From assembly GCA_964435565.1 (NCBI GenBank), contig CAYSZR010000012.1, positions 1 to 39,384 of the forward strand: a stretch of DNA of 39,384 nucleotides, read 5' to 3'. Positions 25,049-34,062 of this stretch are shown piece by piece (within the stretch, counting starts at the first letter, position 1; every line of letters starts with the position of its first letter). The notes beneath the pieces were generated by a model. That model was not told the origin of the DNA and did not search any database. It saw only the letters and a list, made by a program, of their open reading frames with translations. The position numbers and the translations under genes are program-made. The stretch comes from QAMH01 sp964435565. GTDB lineage: Bacteria > Actinomycetota > Coriobacteriia > Coriobacteriales > QAMH01.

Positions 25049-25720
25049 CTATTCGACTTCAAGCCGATAGCCGACCTTGCGCTGCGTGATGATCTGAACA
25101 TCGGAATGAACGAACTTGAGCTTCTTTCGCAGGAAGGAGATATATGCCTCAACGTTGTTATCTCCGGCATCTGATTCAACACCCCAGATACGCGCGATAA
25201 GCGTCTCCTTGGGTATCGTACGCTTCGCATTTTGCATCAGAAGCTGCAGTACCTCAAATTCCTTATATGACAGCTTCACGCTCTTGTCTGCACACGAAAG
25301 ATCATAGGTCGAAAGATTCAACTTCAAATCCCCAACAGAAAGCTCGTCGATGACGACTTCCCCTTGCCGTCGCGTCAAAGCTCGCAACCGGGCAAGAAGC
25401 TCTGCAGGCTGGAAGGGTTTGGTCATGTAATCGTCTGCGCCGGAGTCAAGTCCCGTCACTTTATCGGAAAGAGAAGTGCGCGCCGTGAGCATGATAGTTG
25501 GCGTGTTATCGCCTCTATGGCGCATTTCCTTCACTATCTCAAAACCATTTTTTCCAGGCAGCATGACATCACACACAAACACGTCATAATCACCAGCATC
25601 GACAAAAGCAGCGGCATCGGTGCCGGTATAGGCGATATCTACTTGATATTTGTTCTCTTTGAGAATTTGGGCGATGGCATTTGCCAGGCGCTTTTCATCT
25701 TCGGCAATCAGCACGTTCAT
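25049..25720 (-). CDS. OmpR/PhoB-family response regulator
   Basis: Transcription factor partner of the kinase encoded downstream. The receiver domain (1-115) has the acidic pair E7/D8, phosphoacceptor D51 in VFVCDVMLPGKNG, T79-region MLTART, and K101-region TKPF. A C-terminal winged-helix domain follows (KLSYKEFEVLQLLMQNAKRTIPKETLIARIWG ... in two short stretches, ending VGYRLEVE). I chose ATG 25720 (MNVLIAEDE, 223 residues) with AAGG six bases upstream; a frame to 25816 adds 32 residues that do not fit the family. It is divergent from the glycosyltransferase at 25864, and the 143-base gap may hold promoters for both. Confidence 0.94.
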   Translation of the reverse strand: MNVLIAEDEKRLANAIAQILKENKYQVDIAYTGTDAAAFVDAGDYDVFVCDVMLPGKNGFEIVKEMRHRGDNTPTIMLTARTSLSDKVTGLDSGADDYMTKPFQPAELLARLRALTRRQGEVVIDELSVGDLKLNLSTYDLSCADKSVKLSYKEFEVLQLLMQNAKRTIPKETLIARIWGVESDAGDNNVEAYISFLRKKLKFVHSDVQIITQRKVGYRLEVE

Positions 25721-25863
25721 GGAAACCTTCTCCCGATCATCCCAACTTATGATGTAAGTGTACACGGAAGTATATGTGTTGACGCTTAAGGATTCCTGAA
25801 ACCAACCAGGCAACACTTTGCATAGCCAAAGATATAGCTACTGCTCTATATCCATATGGTAGT

Positions 25864-26802
25864 ATGCAAAATATGAGTGAAATAGCCATTCTCATACCCT
25901 GCTACAACGAAGCAGTCACCATTGGCAAGGTCGTCGATGACTTCAAGCGTGAGGTTCCCGAGGCGACCATCTACGTATATGACAATGCCTCATCAGACGA
26001 TACCGCCCAGATTGCATGCGATCATGGGGCCGTTGTCCGTCATGAAAAGCGCCGGGGCAAAGGCAATGTCACCCGGCAGATGTTCAGGGAAATCGAAGCG
26101 GACTGCTATGTTATGGTCGACGGAGACGCAACGTACCCTGCGCAATCAGTGCGTGAGCTTATAAAGCCTGTTTTGGCGGACGAGGCCGACATGGTCGTCG
26201 GCGACCGCATGAGCACCGGCGCGTACGCAGAAAAGAACACGCGCGCTCTGCACGGTTTTGGAAACGGGCTGGTCTGCTGGCTCATCAACAAGATATACCG
26301 ATCCGATCTAAACGACATCATGTCTGGCTACCGAGCGTTTTCACGTCTCTTCGTAAAAACATATCCAGTTGTATCCAGCGGCTTCGAGGTCGAGACAGAA
26401 ATGTCCATACACGCTTTGGACAAGGGTTTTCGGATCGTCCAGGCGCCTATCGCGTACTATGATAGGCCCCAAGGAAGTTATTCCAAGCTCTCTACGCTTT
26501 CCGATGGTCTGCTTGTCCTTAAAACGATAGCCTCCCTATGCAGGGAATATAGGCCCATGTTCTTTTTCAATATGCTCGCCCTCGTCTCTCTTGTCGTTTG
26601 CCTTGCATGCGGTTTGCCCGTCATCGGAGAATATTTCGAAACTGCCTACATAACGCATGTCCCTCTTGCAGTTGCCGCTGTCGGCTTTGGGATCGTCTGC
26701 CTGCTTTTCTTCATGTGTGGACTCATCCTCGACTCGCTCAGAAGAACCGCACGCAAGCAATATGAACTCGAAATACTCAACTATTGCTCGAAGAATAGGT
26801 AA
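25864..26802 (+). CDS. GT2 glycosyltransferase, polyprenyl-phosphate sugar synthase-like, with two C-terminal membrane helices
   Basis: The 312-residue enzyme has a DPM1/DPG-synthase-like GT2 domain: IAILIPCYNEAVTIGKV, YVYDNASSDDTAQI, VMVDGDATYPA (the metal-binding DxD-like region) and DIMSGYRAFS. Two helices at about 233-252 and 264-287 follow, as in GtrB-type enzymes that load a sugar on undecaprenyl phosphate. Start is ATG at 25864 or at 25873 (MSEIAIL). Neither has a clear Shine-Dalgarno, so a leaderless message is possible. It precedes the class A PBP by 98 bases on the same strand. The sugar donor is not deducible. Confidence 0.88.
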   Translation: MQNMSEIAILIPCYNEAVTIGKVVDDFKREVPEATIYVYDNASSDDTAQIACDHGAVVRHEKRRGKGNVTRQMFREIEADCYVMVDGDATYPAQSVRELIKPVLADEADMVVGDRMSTGAYAEKNTRALHGFGNGLVCWLINKIYRSDLNDIMSGYRAFSRLFVKTYPVVSSGFEVETEMSIHALDKGFRIVQAPIAYYDRPQGSYSKLSTLSDGLLVLKTIASLCREYRPMFFFNMLALVSLVVCLACGLPVIGEYFETAYITHVPLAVAAVGFGIVCLLFFMCGLILDSLRRTARKQYELEILNYCSKNR

Positions 26803-26868
26803 TTGCTTCCTTCCGCACCCTTGACAGCACCCAAAAAAACAGATGACAGCCTAGAGTGCGTACTTTTG

Positions 26869-26883
26869 GGGCATAATATGCCC
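26869..26883 (+). promoter_or_regulatory. Dyad overlapping a possible -10 box before the class A PBP
   Basis: A perfect inverted repeat GGGCAT-AAT-ATGCCC with three-base centre. The left arm and centre contain CATAAT (26872-26877), which could act as a -10 element, and the dyad ends 17 bases before the TTG start of the PBP gene. An operator is possible; no -35 fits well, so the promoter part is weak. Confidence 0.35.
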
Positions 26884-26900
26884 AGTCGAAAGGAAACCGA

Positions 26901-29003
26901 TTGCTCTCGTCGAAACGAAACTGGAAACGCCGAAACAAAGCGGAACACCGCTCTGTTGGCTTCCTTGCCATATTCGGCAGTCTCGCCGCTATTTTATGCA
27001 CCGGATTTATCGCTGTATGCCTTATTGGAGCAAGCTGGCTTACTGACCTCCCCGACTACAGCAACATAAGCGCCTATGCGAATACGGGCATCACGACGAT
27101 ATATGCAAGTGACCGGCACACCGTGCTTGCAAAACTCTATCTTGAAAACCGAATCGAAGACACCAAGGACGAGGTGTCGGATTATGTGACCAACGGTATC
27201 ATCGCGACAGAAGACGAACGCTTCTACGAACACGGAGGCGTTGATCCGATAGGCATCGCGCGCGCTCTGTTCGTCAACGTCACATCAGGCGGCACAGCAG
27301 AAGGTGCATCCACCATTACGCAGCAGCTCGTACGCAACACCGTTCTGCTCGACGAAATGACCGATCGCTCAATCAAGCGCAAGGTCCGCGAAATGTATAT
27401 CGCCGTGCAGGTCGAACAGAACTATTCGAAAGATGACATCTTAATGATGTACACCAACGTCGTTAATTTTGGCGACGGCTGCTACGGCATAGAAGCGGCA
27501 AGCCGTGACTACTTCAATAAACACGCATCAGAACTGACCCTCTCCGAAGCCGCTTTACTCGTCGGCATTCCCCAATCACCTACGGCAAACAACCCGCGCG
27601 AGCATATGAGCACGGCTATGGCAAGGCGCGCCGTAGTCCTTCAGCGCATGCTTTCAAACCATTACATCACACAAGCAGAATACGACCAGGTCATCAATGA
27701 AACGCCCGTTCTGGCCGATAAAAATCTTGCAGATGCCGAGATCTCGAATATCGCTCCGTACTTTGTCGATTACGTAAAGCAGCTGCTCGCAGATGACGAG
27801 CAATTCCCCGCTTCCGATATCGCTCATGGCGGCCTTTCTGTCTACACGACGCTCGACGTGACCGCTCAGACAGCTGCAAATGCCGCAGTCCAGAACAATC
27901 TCGAATACCGTGAATCCGGACTTGATGCATCCCTTTCCTCTGTTGATCCGGATACGGGGGAAATCGTAGCGATGGTGGGCGGTAAAAACTATGATACCGA
28001 CCAATTCAATCTGGCAACTCAGATGAGCCGACAAGCAGGATCTTCCTTCAAGGCCTTCACCTTACTTGCCGCCCTGAACGAAGGCGTCAATCCAGACAGC
28101 ACCTATATCGATTCGAGCAGCCCGATACAGGTAGGGTCGACCTGGACCGTCAGCAATTCAGAGGGCAGCGGATCGGGCTCGATGAGCGTTTCAGATGCAA
28201 CGACCTATTCTGTCAATACGGTGTATGCACGAATCGCCCACGCAATAGGAGCCGCAAAAGTTGCGAAGATGGCCCACGCCTGCGGAATCAAGTCGAATCT
28301 TGAGGAATACGACACAATCACCCTAGGCGCAAGCGGCGTCAACACGCTTGAGATGGCAAATGCCTACGCCACCATTGCAAACGGTGGTTATTATCACAAT
28401 ACAAGCGCAGTTACAGAGATAGTCAGCGTATCCGGCGACACCGTCTACAAGCATACGCCAGATTCAGGAACACGCGTCATTCCCGCCGCCGTCGCGCAAA
28501 AAGCGACCGAAATCCTCAAAACCGTCATCCAATACGGTACGGGAACAGGAGCTTCACTATATAGCGATCAGGAATGCGCCGGTAAAACAGGCACTTCAGA
28601 ACATGGGCGTGACCTCTGGTTCTGCGGAATCACCCCCCAGTATTCAACAGCAGTCTGGGCAGGGTATCGTACAGAGCGAGAAACGTACCTTTATGGTGGG
28701 AGCATCTGCGCGCCGATCTGGCAGGATTACATGACAGCCGTTCTAAAAGGCAAGCAGACAGAGAAATTCCCCACAACATCGGAAAAGATTACCTATAAGC
28801 CAAGCAGCACATGGGATTTCGATAAAGACGTCACCGTCTTGTATGAACCAGAACCCGAGACATACGAGACGCCAAGCAGCACGGAATCAACGTCCGCAAG
28901 CACTGCGGCGACCGCGTCGGCAGCGCCTACGCCTGAACCTACCCCAACACCCAGCGAGACAGCGAGCACGACTCCCGCCGAATCAGCCACCGGCACGGAA
29001 TAA
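26901..29003 (+). CDS. Bifunctional class A penicillin-binding protein (transglycosylase/transpeptidase)
   Basis: Polymerises and cross-links peptidoglycan. A membrane helix at about 20-45 is followed by a GT51 domain with catalytic E104 in ATEDERFYEHGG, GASTITQQLVRN and QSPTANNP. The transpeptidase domain has SSFK (381-384), SVN (437-439) and KTG (562-564). The last 45-50 residues, beginning at about 652, are serine/threonine/proline/glutamate-rich and would lie outside the cell. The start is TTG at 26901 with AAAGGA seven bases upstream; no in-frame ATG gives a complete helix. 700 residues. It stops four bases from a converging gene, with no visible terminator. PBP1A-like, outside the rod operon. 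Confidence 0.94.
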   Translation: MLSSKRNWKRRNKAEHRSVGFLAIFGSLAAILCTGFIAVCLIGASWLTDLPDYSNISAYANTGITTIYASDRHTVLAKLYLENRIEDTKDEVSDYVTNGIIATEDERFYEHGGVDPIGIARALFVNVTSGGTAEGASTITQQLVRNTVLLDEMTDRSIKRKVREMYIAVQVEQNYSKDDILMMYTNVVNFGDGCYGIEAASRDYFNKHASELTLSEAALLVGIPQSPTANNPREHMSTAMARRAVVLQRMLSNHYITQAEYDQVINETPVLADKNLADAEISNIAPYFVDYVKQLLADDEQFPASDIAHGGLSVYTTLDVTAQTAANAAVQNNLEYRESGLDASLSSVDPDTGEIVAMVGGKNYDTDQFNLATQMSRQAGSSFKAFTLLAALNEGVNPDSTYIDSSSPIQVGSTWTVSNSEGSGSGSMSVSDATTYSVNTVYARIAHAIGAAKVAKMAHACGIKSNLEEYDTITLGASGVNTLEMANAYATIANGGYYHNTSAVTEIVSVSGDTVYKHTPDSGTRVIPAAVAQKATEILKTVIQYGTGTGASLYSDQECAGKTGTSEHGRDLWFCGITPQYSTAVWAGYRTERETYLYGGSICAPIWQDYMTAVLKGKQTEKFPTTSEKITYKPSSTWDFDKDVTVLYEPEPETYETPSSTESTSASTAATASAAPTPEPTPTPSETASTTPAESATGTE

Positions 29004-29007
29004 ACAA

Positions 29008-29886
29008 TCAGATTTTATTGAACAGCACTGCATATCTGAGCCTTGCGGTCTGCGCTTCGGTCGGCATAACGATATCTTTTCGGCTGAAAAGAAAACGGCG
29101 CGCTTTAGCAAGAACATGACGTGCCCCCACTGCCTCGACGAGCCGTGCAGAGTCCGGATCCATGTCGTAACGAAAATCCCGTATGAGAACTTGGGCCATC
29201 TGGGTAATCAGATCTGGTGAATCGTCGGCCTCATGACCAATTGACCTGCAGTCGACATAGACATGATGTAAGTCGCCGTGCACGTAACCACCGCAGTACA
29301 GTGCCACTGCATGAATCCATGTGTCATATGAGCGGCCGAAGTCATAAACCTTATGACGGCACAGCACCTTGATAAGCGCCCCATTCATAAGCGTGGTGCA
29401 ACCAAGACACCAGTTCTTCACCAATAGCAAGCTTCCCGTATGCTCGGCGCAAACTGTATAAGCTTCCAAGGGATTATCCTGGCAGCCCTCCCGACTATGC
29501 ATATCATGGACACCCGCATAATATAGTTCGGCCCTGCTCGTATTCGCCGAGATGTGGGCAGCGGCGGCTGTGAGTTTTTCGGGATACCAGATATCGTCTT
29601 GTCCAGCTAGGGCGAAATAATCATACTCATCTGCAGGAGCGTTGTAGATAAGGTCCATATAACTGCGCGTAATACCCTGGTGCCCAGCGTTGAAAAGGAG
29701 TTCTATGGATGGATGCTCTGCTGCATAGGTCTCGAGAATACGAAACGTGTTATCCGATGAACAATCATCGCTCACACGCACGGTAACATCCACGCCTTCT
29801 TGACCAAGGATGCTATCCAACTGCTCTGCAAGATGGCTCTGTCCATTGCGAGTCACCATCAAGACAAGCACGCGTATATCACTCAT
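29008..29886 (-). CDS. GT2 glycosyltransferase (rhamnosyl/galactosyltransferase-like)
   Basis: Cytoplasmic GT-A enzyme of 292 residues. RVLVLMVTRNGQSHLAEQLDSIL and VRVSDDCSSDNT are the nucleotide-sugar binding strands, and ALAGQDDIWYPEKL carries the QDD(I/V)W motif common in rhamnosyltransferase-type GT2 proteins that build surface polysaccharide. No membrane helix is apparent. ATG 29886 follows a GGGGG at about six bases. It converges with the class A PBP, their stops being four bases apart, and lies 57 bases after the HD-GYP gene, with which it may be cotranscribed. The acceptor and sugar are unknown. Confidence 0.85.
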   Translation of the reverse strand: MSDIRVLVLMVTRNGQSHLAEQLDSILGQEGVDVTVRVSDDCSSDNTFRILETYAAEHPSIELLFNAGHQGITRSYMDLIYNAPADEYDYFALAGQDDIWYPEKLTAAAAHISANTSRAELYYAGVHDMHSREGCQDNPLEAYTVCAEHTGSLLLVKNWCLGCTTLMNGALIKVLCRHKVYDFGRSYDTWIHAVALYCGGYVHGDLHHVYVDCRSIGHEADDSPDLITQMAQVLIRDFRYDMDPDSARLVEAVGARHVLAKARRFLFSRKDIVMPTEAQTARLRYAVLFNKI

Positions 29887-29943
29887 CGACAGCCCCCTTC
29901 GCCAGACACTGCCATTGAAAGACCAGGCAACTCTATGCGCATA

Positions 29944-31260
29944 CTACGCTGCCGAACATTCCCTGAGCAGAAACTCTGTATCTTCATCGATCATCTGGAG
30001 CATAGTCTTTCCCGCCTGCGGGTCAAATTGTTTTCCAAGCCCCTCGATGATTTCCAGACGAGCCTCTTCTTGTGACTTGGGCTGGTGATACATACGCTCC
30101 GAAGTCATCGCATCATCTGCATCAGCAACTGCAATGATGCGTGCTACCAGCGGAATCTGCTCGCCAACCAGACCTTCGGGGTACCCTGTGCCGTCATATC
30201 TTTCATGATGGTATCTCGCACCATCGACAAGGTTGTATTTCGAAGAAAGGCGTGCCAGGATTTCAGCGCCAATAACAGTATGTTCCCTCACCTTTTCAGA
30301 TTCCTCATCGGTGAGTTTCCCAGGCTTATGCAAAATCGCATCGGGCACATGTACTTTCCCGATATCATGGAGAAGACTCGAACATTCGATTTCCAGCTGC
30401 TGCTCCTCGGAAAGCCCCATTCTTCTTGCGATTTCCTTAGAATACTTTGCAACCCTTGTCGAATGGCCGTTTGTGTAGTGATCCCTTGCATCGATTACAT
30501 AGGCAAGCGTGTAAACCATATCGCCGCTTGATCTGTTGAGCTCTTCGAGCCTGCTGTTATGGTCGATTAAGGAGAGACGTCGTTCTTCCTGAATGATAAG
30601 AAGGGAGACGACAAACGATATCTCCAAAAAGGAAAATCCATAGAAAGGGATGCTCAAAAGCACAGAAACCGCGGGGAGCGTGATGAAGCTCAAAAGCGCC
30701 AAAAGGTGCCTGCGCTTCAGCTGTCGTCGTTCGCGTACAAGAACGACCATGACAAGTACCAACACTGTCAGTGGAATGACCTGCAAGGGAGGATAATAAG
30801 TGGCCCGATAATAGAGGTTCTGAGCATCAAAATTATAGAACCATCCAGTAAAGATATTGATAACGAGTAACGATATAACAAGGGCTATCAATATCTTAGA
30901 TACCAGAAAATACCCCCGGTTTCTTTGTGCAGCCACACCTGAGAAATGTGCCTGGACGTATTTGACGAAAGCCCAGAGCAGGCAGTAAACAGCAAGGAAG
31001 TAGGAGAAATTTGCCAAACGCACGGCCACGTAGCCCGCGTCTCCCGGATAACCGCGAACTAGCTTTGCCACGATATCGAGCAGAATTTCAGCGATGGCGA
31101 ACGAAACCGCGATAAACAGAAACTTATCGGACTTTGCAAGTGTCCCCGTCTTAAGAAAGCGGGCAAATGTCCATTGCGAAAAGAGCGCAATGAAAATACC
31201 CCAAACTTCTAAAGAAATCTGCAATATAGCGACAGACTGTAGATGAGAAAGCAGCTCCAT
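29944..31260 (-). CDS. Seven-helix membrane HD-GYP protein (putative cyclic-di-nucleotide phosphodiesterase)
   Basis: The first 225 residues contain about seven membrane helices with little soluble loop, resembling a 7TM sensing module. The HD-GYP domain follows: HSTRVAKYSKEIA, SLLHDIGKVHVPDAIL with the metal HD, then EHTVIGAEIL and HHERYDGTGYPEGL, the intact GYP signature. Intact catalytic residues predict hydrolysis of cyclic-di-GMP or a related molecule. The ATG at 31260 (MELLSHL, 438 residues) has AGGA nine bases upstream. An ATG two codons earlier (31266) sits too close to that site. No GGDEF protein is in the window, so the signalling partner is unknown. Confidence 0.88.
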   Translation of the reverse strand: MELLSHLQSVAILQISLEVWGIFIALFSQWTFARFLKTGTLAKSDKFLFIAVSFAIAEILLDIVAKLVRGYPGDAGYVAVRLANFSYFLAVYCLLWAFVKYVQAHFSGVAAQRNRGYFLVSKILIALVISLLVINIFTGWFYNFDAQNLYYRATYYPPLQVIPLTVLVLVMVVLVRERRQLKRRHLLALLSFITLPAVSVLLSIPFYGFSFLEISFVVSLLIIQEERRLSLIDHNSRLEELNRSSGDMVYTLAYVIDARDHYTNGHSTRVAKYSKEIARRMGLSEEQQLEIECSSLLHDIGKVHVPDAILHKPGKLTDEESEKVREHTVIGAEILARLSSKYNLVDGARYHHERYDGTGYPEGLVGEQIPLVARIIAVADADDAMTSERMYHQPKSQEEARLEIIEGLGKQFDPQAGKTMLQMIDEDTEFLLRECSAA

Positions 31261-31367
31261 GGTCATCTTTCCTTGATACGGCCATCAGCAGACTAGCGCC
31301 TGCATGATAATCTCTCTATGGAAATCACCTGCGAAAACGCAGCATGAAGCCGACATGAAAAAAATCC

Positions 31368-31459
31368 TGGCGGAGGGACAGGGATTCGAACCCTGGAGAC
31401 GACTCACGCCGCCTGACGGTTTTCAAGACCGTTGCATTCAACCGCTCTGCCATCCCTCC
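31368..31459 (-). tRNA. tRNA-Ser (anticodon UGA)
   Basis: A 92-base class II tRNA on the minus strand. Acceptor GGAGGGA pairs with TCCCTCC, discriminator G, encoded CCA. The anticodon stem ACGGT/ACCGT encloses CTTGAAA (anticodon TGA), and a long variable arm of serine type precedes GGTTCGAATCC. It begins 24 bases after the galU stop, and a run of seven T follows three bases after CCA (31358-31364), which may help end the transcript. Confidence 0.96.
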
Positions 31460-31483
31460 GCGTGTAAGCTGCAGACAAGCATT

Positions 31484-32338
31484 CTACGCGAAAAACGCTC
31501 CGACTGTCTGCTTCAAATAAGCGGCCATCTTAGGATCTTTCATTGCCTGTGCGATATTGGCGGCAATCCACGATGGAACCGTACCTGTATCATATCCGTC
31601 TTTTGGGTCTATGACCAGCGCATACACTTCTTCGCGATCAAGAAGCTCAACGAGGGCATCAGTCAATTGGATCTCGCCCCCAGCTCCTGGTTTAGTCTTC
31701 GAGAGCAACTCCATGACCGCGGGGCTCAAAAGATACCGTCCAAAAATTGCAAGATTGCTCGGTGCTTCTTCGCAGGAAGGCTTTTCGACCATCTTCGAGA
31801 CCCGCCATACGGCATCTCCAAGGTCCTCGCCCCCGATGATGCCAAAACGACTGACCTCATCTTCCGAAACAGGCAAAACAGCAATTACACTTGCGCCATT
31901 ATGTTCTCTCGATATCTCGACCATCTTCGGGCACATAGCGTTATCGGGCACGAGCACATCGCCCAACATGACGAAAAACATATCGTCGCCCGTCTTAGGT
32001 GCAGCCGTAAGCACCGCGTGCCCCAAGCCCAAGGGCTCGTCTTGGTAAACAAAGCTCACGGGTAGGTTCCCTGCGTGCTCGACCGCCGAGGCATAGCCAT
32101 CCTTGCCTACACCGCGCAGGTGCGATACAAGCGCTTCATTGGGAGAAAACTGGTTCTCAATTGACTTCTTGTCACGGCTGTTAACTATAACGACCTCGTC
32201 GACTCCTGCCTCGAGCGCTTCTTCAACGATATATTGGATTGCCGGTTTATCGACAATCGGCAGCATTTCCTTTGGCTGAGCCTTCGTCGCCGGCAGAAAA
32301 CGACTCCCTAAGCCAGCGGCGGGGATAACGGCCTTCAT
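31484..32338 (-). CDS. galU: UTP-glucose-1-phosphate uridylyltransferase
   Basis: Makes UDP-glucose for surface glycans and sugar metabolism. The N-terminus MKAVIPAAGLGSRFLPATKAQPKEM is the nucleotide-binding signature, followed by VDKPAIQYIVEEA. Other family stretches are MLGDVLVPD and EIQLTDAL. The start at 32338 has AGGAGG about five bases upstream and gives 284 residues, the usual size; a frame extending to 32440 lies over leuB. The gene begins nine bases after the leuB stop, so it is read with leuCDB although unrelated to leucine synthesis. tRNA-Ser follows. Its product may feed the glycosyltransferases nearby, which is inference. Confidence 0.96.
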   Translation of the reverse strand: MKAVIPAAGLGSRFLPATKAQPKEMLPIVDKPAIQYIVEEALEAGVDEVVIVNSRDKKSIENQFSPNEALVSHLRGVGKDGYASAVEHAGNLPVSFVYQDEPLGLGHAVLTAAPKTGDDMFFVMLGDVLVPDNAMCPKMVEISREHNGASVIAVLPVSEDEVSRFGIIGGEDLGDAVWRVSKMVEKPSCEEAPSNLAIFGRYLLSPAVMELLSKTKPGAGGEIQLTDALVELLDREEVYALVIDPKDGYDTGTVPSWIAANIAQAMKDPKMAAYLKQTVGAFFA

Positions 32339-32346
32339 CTTGCCTC

Positions 32347-33453
32347 CTAAACAAAAGCGACGATCTTGTCGCCCATTTCTCTTGTGCCCAAAACATAGCT
32401 GGCTTCTGTTGAATCCCGTGCGATGTCGTATGTGCACCAACCCTGTTCGAGCACCTTGCGCACCGCCCGGTCGATATCAGATGCCGCATCGTCCATCCCG
32501 AAACTGTACCTAAGCATCATAGCAGCCGATTGGATTTGTCCAATGGGGTTCACGTCATTTTTACCCGCATGTTTGGGCGCTGATCCATGACTAGGTTCGT
32601 AAAGCGATGTTGAATCTCCAAACGATGCACTTGCCAGCAAACCGAGCGACCCCGCAAGCATCGACGCCTCATCTGAAAGTATGTCGCCAAAAGTATTTTC
32701 AGTGACGATGACATCGAACTGTCGAGGGTGATTGATAATCTGCATCGCACAATTATCAACAAGCATGTCGGAAAACTCGACTTCGGAATATTCAGCAGCA
32801 ACGCGGTGTGCCACCCTGCGCCACAGGCGACTCGAGTCGAGCACGTTCGCCTTATCCACGCTCGTAACTTTTTTACGACGTTTCATCGCGGCGTCAAAAG
32901 CGCGGCGCACGATACGTTCGATCTCATATTCATCATATTGCAATACGTCATAAGCATGCATGCCAGCAATGCCATCACCACCAGCCCCCATGACTTTTTC
33001 TTGCGTTACATGTTCGCCAAAATACAGTCCGCCCGTGAGTTCACGCATAATCAAAATGTCGGCGCCTTGCACCCTATCAACCTTCAACGGAGAATTCTCG
33101 GCAATAGAATCGTAGACGACCACGGGACGCATGTTCGCATACAGTCCAAGTTCTTTGCGGATTCCAAGCAGCCCGTCTTCGGGACGTGCCCTATCAGGAT
33201 CGATCGTGTCCCATTTGGGTCCTCCGACAGCCCCCAACAAGACAGCATCGCTTTCACGTGCAAGCTCGACCGTCGCCTGCGGCAGCGGACATCCGCAGCT
33301 ATCAATGGCAATGCCGCCGATAAGAGCTTCTTTAAATGCAAACGTGACATCGTACGTCCGCTCGACGGCGCGCAGGACCTTAACTGCCTCGGCAACGATC
33401 TCGGGACCGATTCCATCACCCGGCAAAACGCATATCTTACATTCACGAGTCAT
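32347..33453 (-). CDS. leuB: 3-isopropylmalate dehydrogenase
   Basis: Oxidises and decarboxylates 3-isopropylmalate with NAD in leucine synthesis. MTRECKICVLPGDGIGPEIVAEAV is the family N-terminus; DAVLLGAVGGPKWD, RELTGGLYFGEH and VTENTFGDILSDEASMLAGSLG hold the substrate and NAD binding residues. The substrate arginines lie in the RPEDGLLGIRKELGLYANMRP region. 368 residues is standard length. ATG 33453 has GAGGAG seven bases upstream. It follows leuD by 36 bases and precedes galU by nine. Confidence 0.97.
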   Translation of the reverse strand: MTRECKICVLPGDGIGPEIVAEAVKVLRAVERTYDVTFAFKEALIGGIAIDSCGCPLPQATVELARESDAVLLGAVGGPKWDTIDPDRARPEDGLLGIRKELGLYANMRPVVVYDSIAENSPLKVDRVQGADILIMRELTGGLYFGEHVTQEKVMGAGGDGIAGMHAYDVLQYDEYEIERIVRRAFDAAMKRRKKVTSVDKANVLDSSRLWRRVAHRVAAEYSEVEFSDMLVDNCAMQIINHPRQFDVIVTENTFGDILSDEASMLAGSLGLLASASFGDSTSLYEPSHGSAPKHAGKNDVNPIGQIQSAAMMLRYSFGMDDAASDIDRAVRKVLEQGWCTYDIARDSTEASYVLGTREMGDKIVAFV

Positions 33454-33489
33454 GGAACCGCTCCTCTCTACGTTGCTTAAATTGCCTCT

Positions 33490-34023
33490 TCAGTAATTAT
33501 TGTGACATGAATCAGGCGGCTCATCATTCGTGCCATTCAGTTTTTTCCTGGTACGCGCAACGAGCCCGCCGGTATCGATAATCTCTTGTATGAATGGGGC
33601 AAATGCCTGCGTATGCCACTGCTTGCCCGTGGTTTTATTGCAAACAATGCCATTATCCGTATCAACGCTTATTACGTCTCCCGTGCGTATGCCATCAACC
33701 GCTGCAGAACATTCCATAATGGGAAGTCCCATGTTAATGGCATTGCGAAAGAAGATGCGTGCAAAGCTTTTCGCAATGACGCAGCTGATGCCAGCCGCCT
33801 TGATGCAACTCGGCGCATGCTCTCGGCTGGATCCACAACCGAAGTTTTCTCCGGCGACGATAATGTCTCCTGGCCTGACGCGATCGACAAAACCCGGGTC
33901 GATGTCTTCCATACAATGCTTGGCAAGCTCCGTCATATCAGAACTATTCAAATAGCGCGCCGCAATGATGGCGTCAGTATCCACATCGCGCCCGAACACG
34001 ATTGCGGCTCCCTCGTACTTCAT
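33490..34023 (-). CDS. leuD: 3-isopropylmalate dehydratase small subunit
   Basis: Pairs with LeuC to isomerise 2- to 3-isopropylmalate. Hallmarks are GRDVDTDAIIAARYL near the start and AGENFGCGSSREHAP at about 57-71. Its 177 residues match the short bacterial/archaeal-type subunit rather than the longer proteobacterial form; a polar tail of some 14 residues (GTNDEPPDSCHNNY) is extra. ATG 34023 has AGGAG seven bases upstream. It lies 39 bases after leuC and 36 before leuB. Homoaconitase-like specificity is possible, but the leuB neighbour favours leucine synthesis. Confidence 0.95.
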   Translation of the reverse strand: MKYEGAAIVFGRDVDTDAIIAARYLNSSDMTELAKHCMEDIDPGFVDRVRPGDIIVAGENFGCGSSREHAPSCIKAAGISCVIAKSFARIFFRNAINMGLPIMECSAAVDGIRTGDVISVDTDNGIVCNKTTGKQWHTQAFAPFIQEIIDTGGLVARTRKKLNGTNDEPPDSCHNNY

Positions 34024-34062
34024 TACCTCGCTCCTTAAAACAGACGGCAGGAAGGGCGGTGC

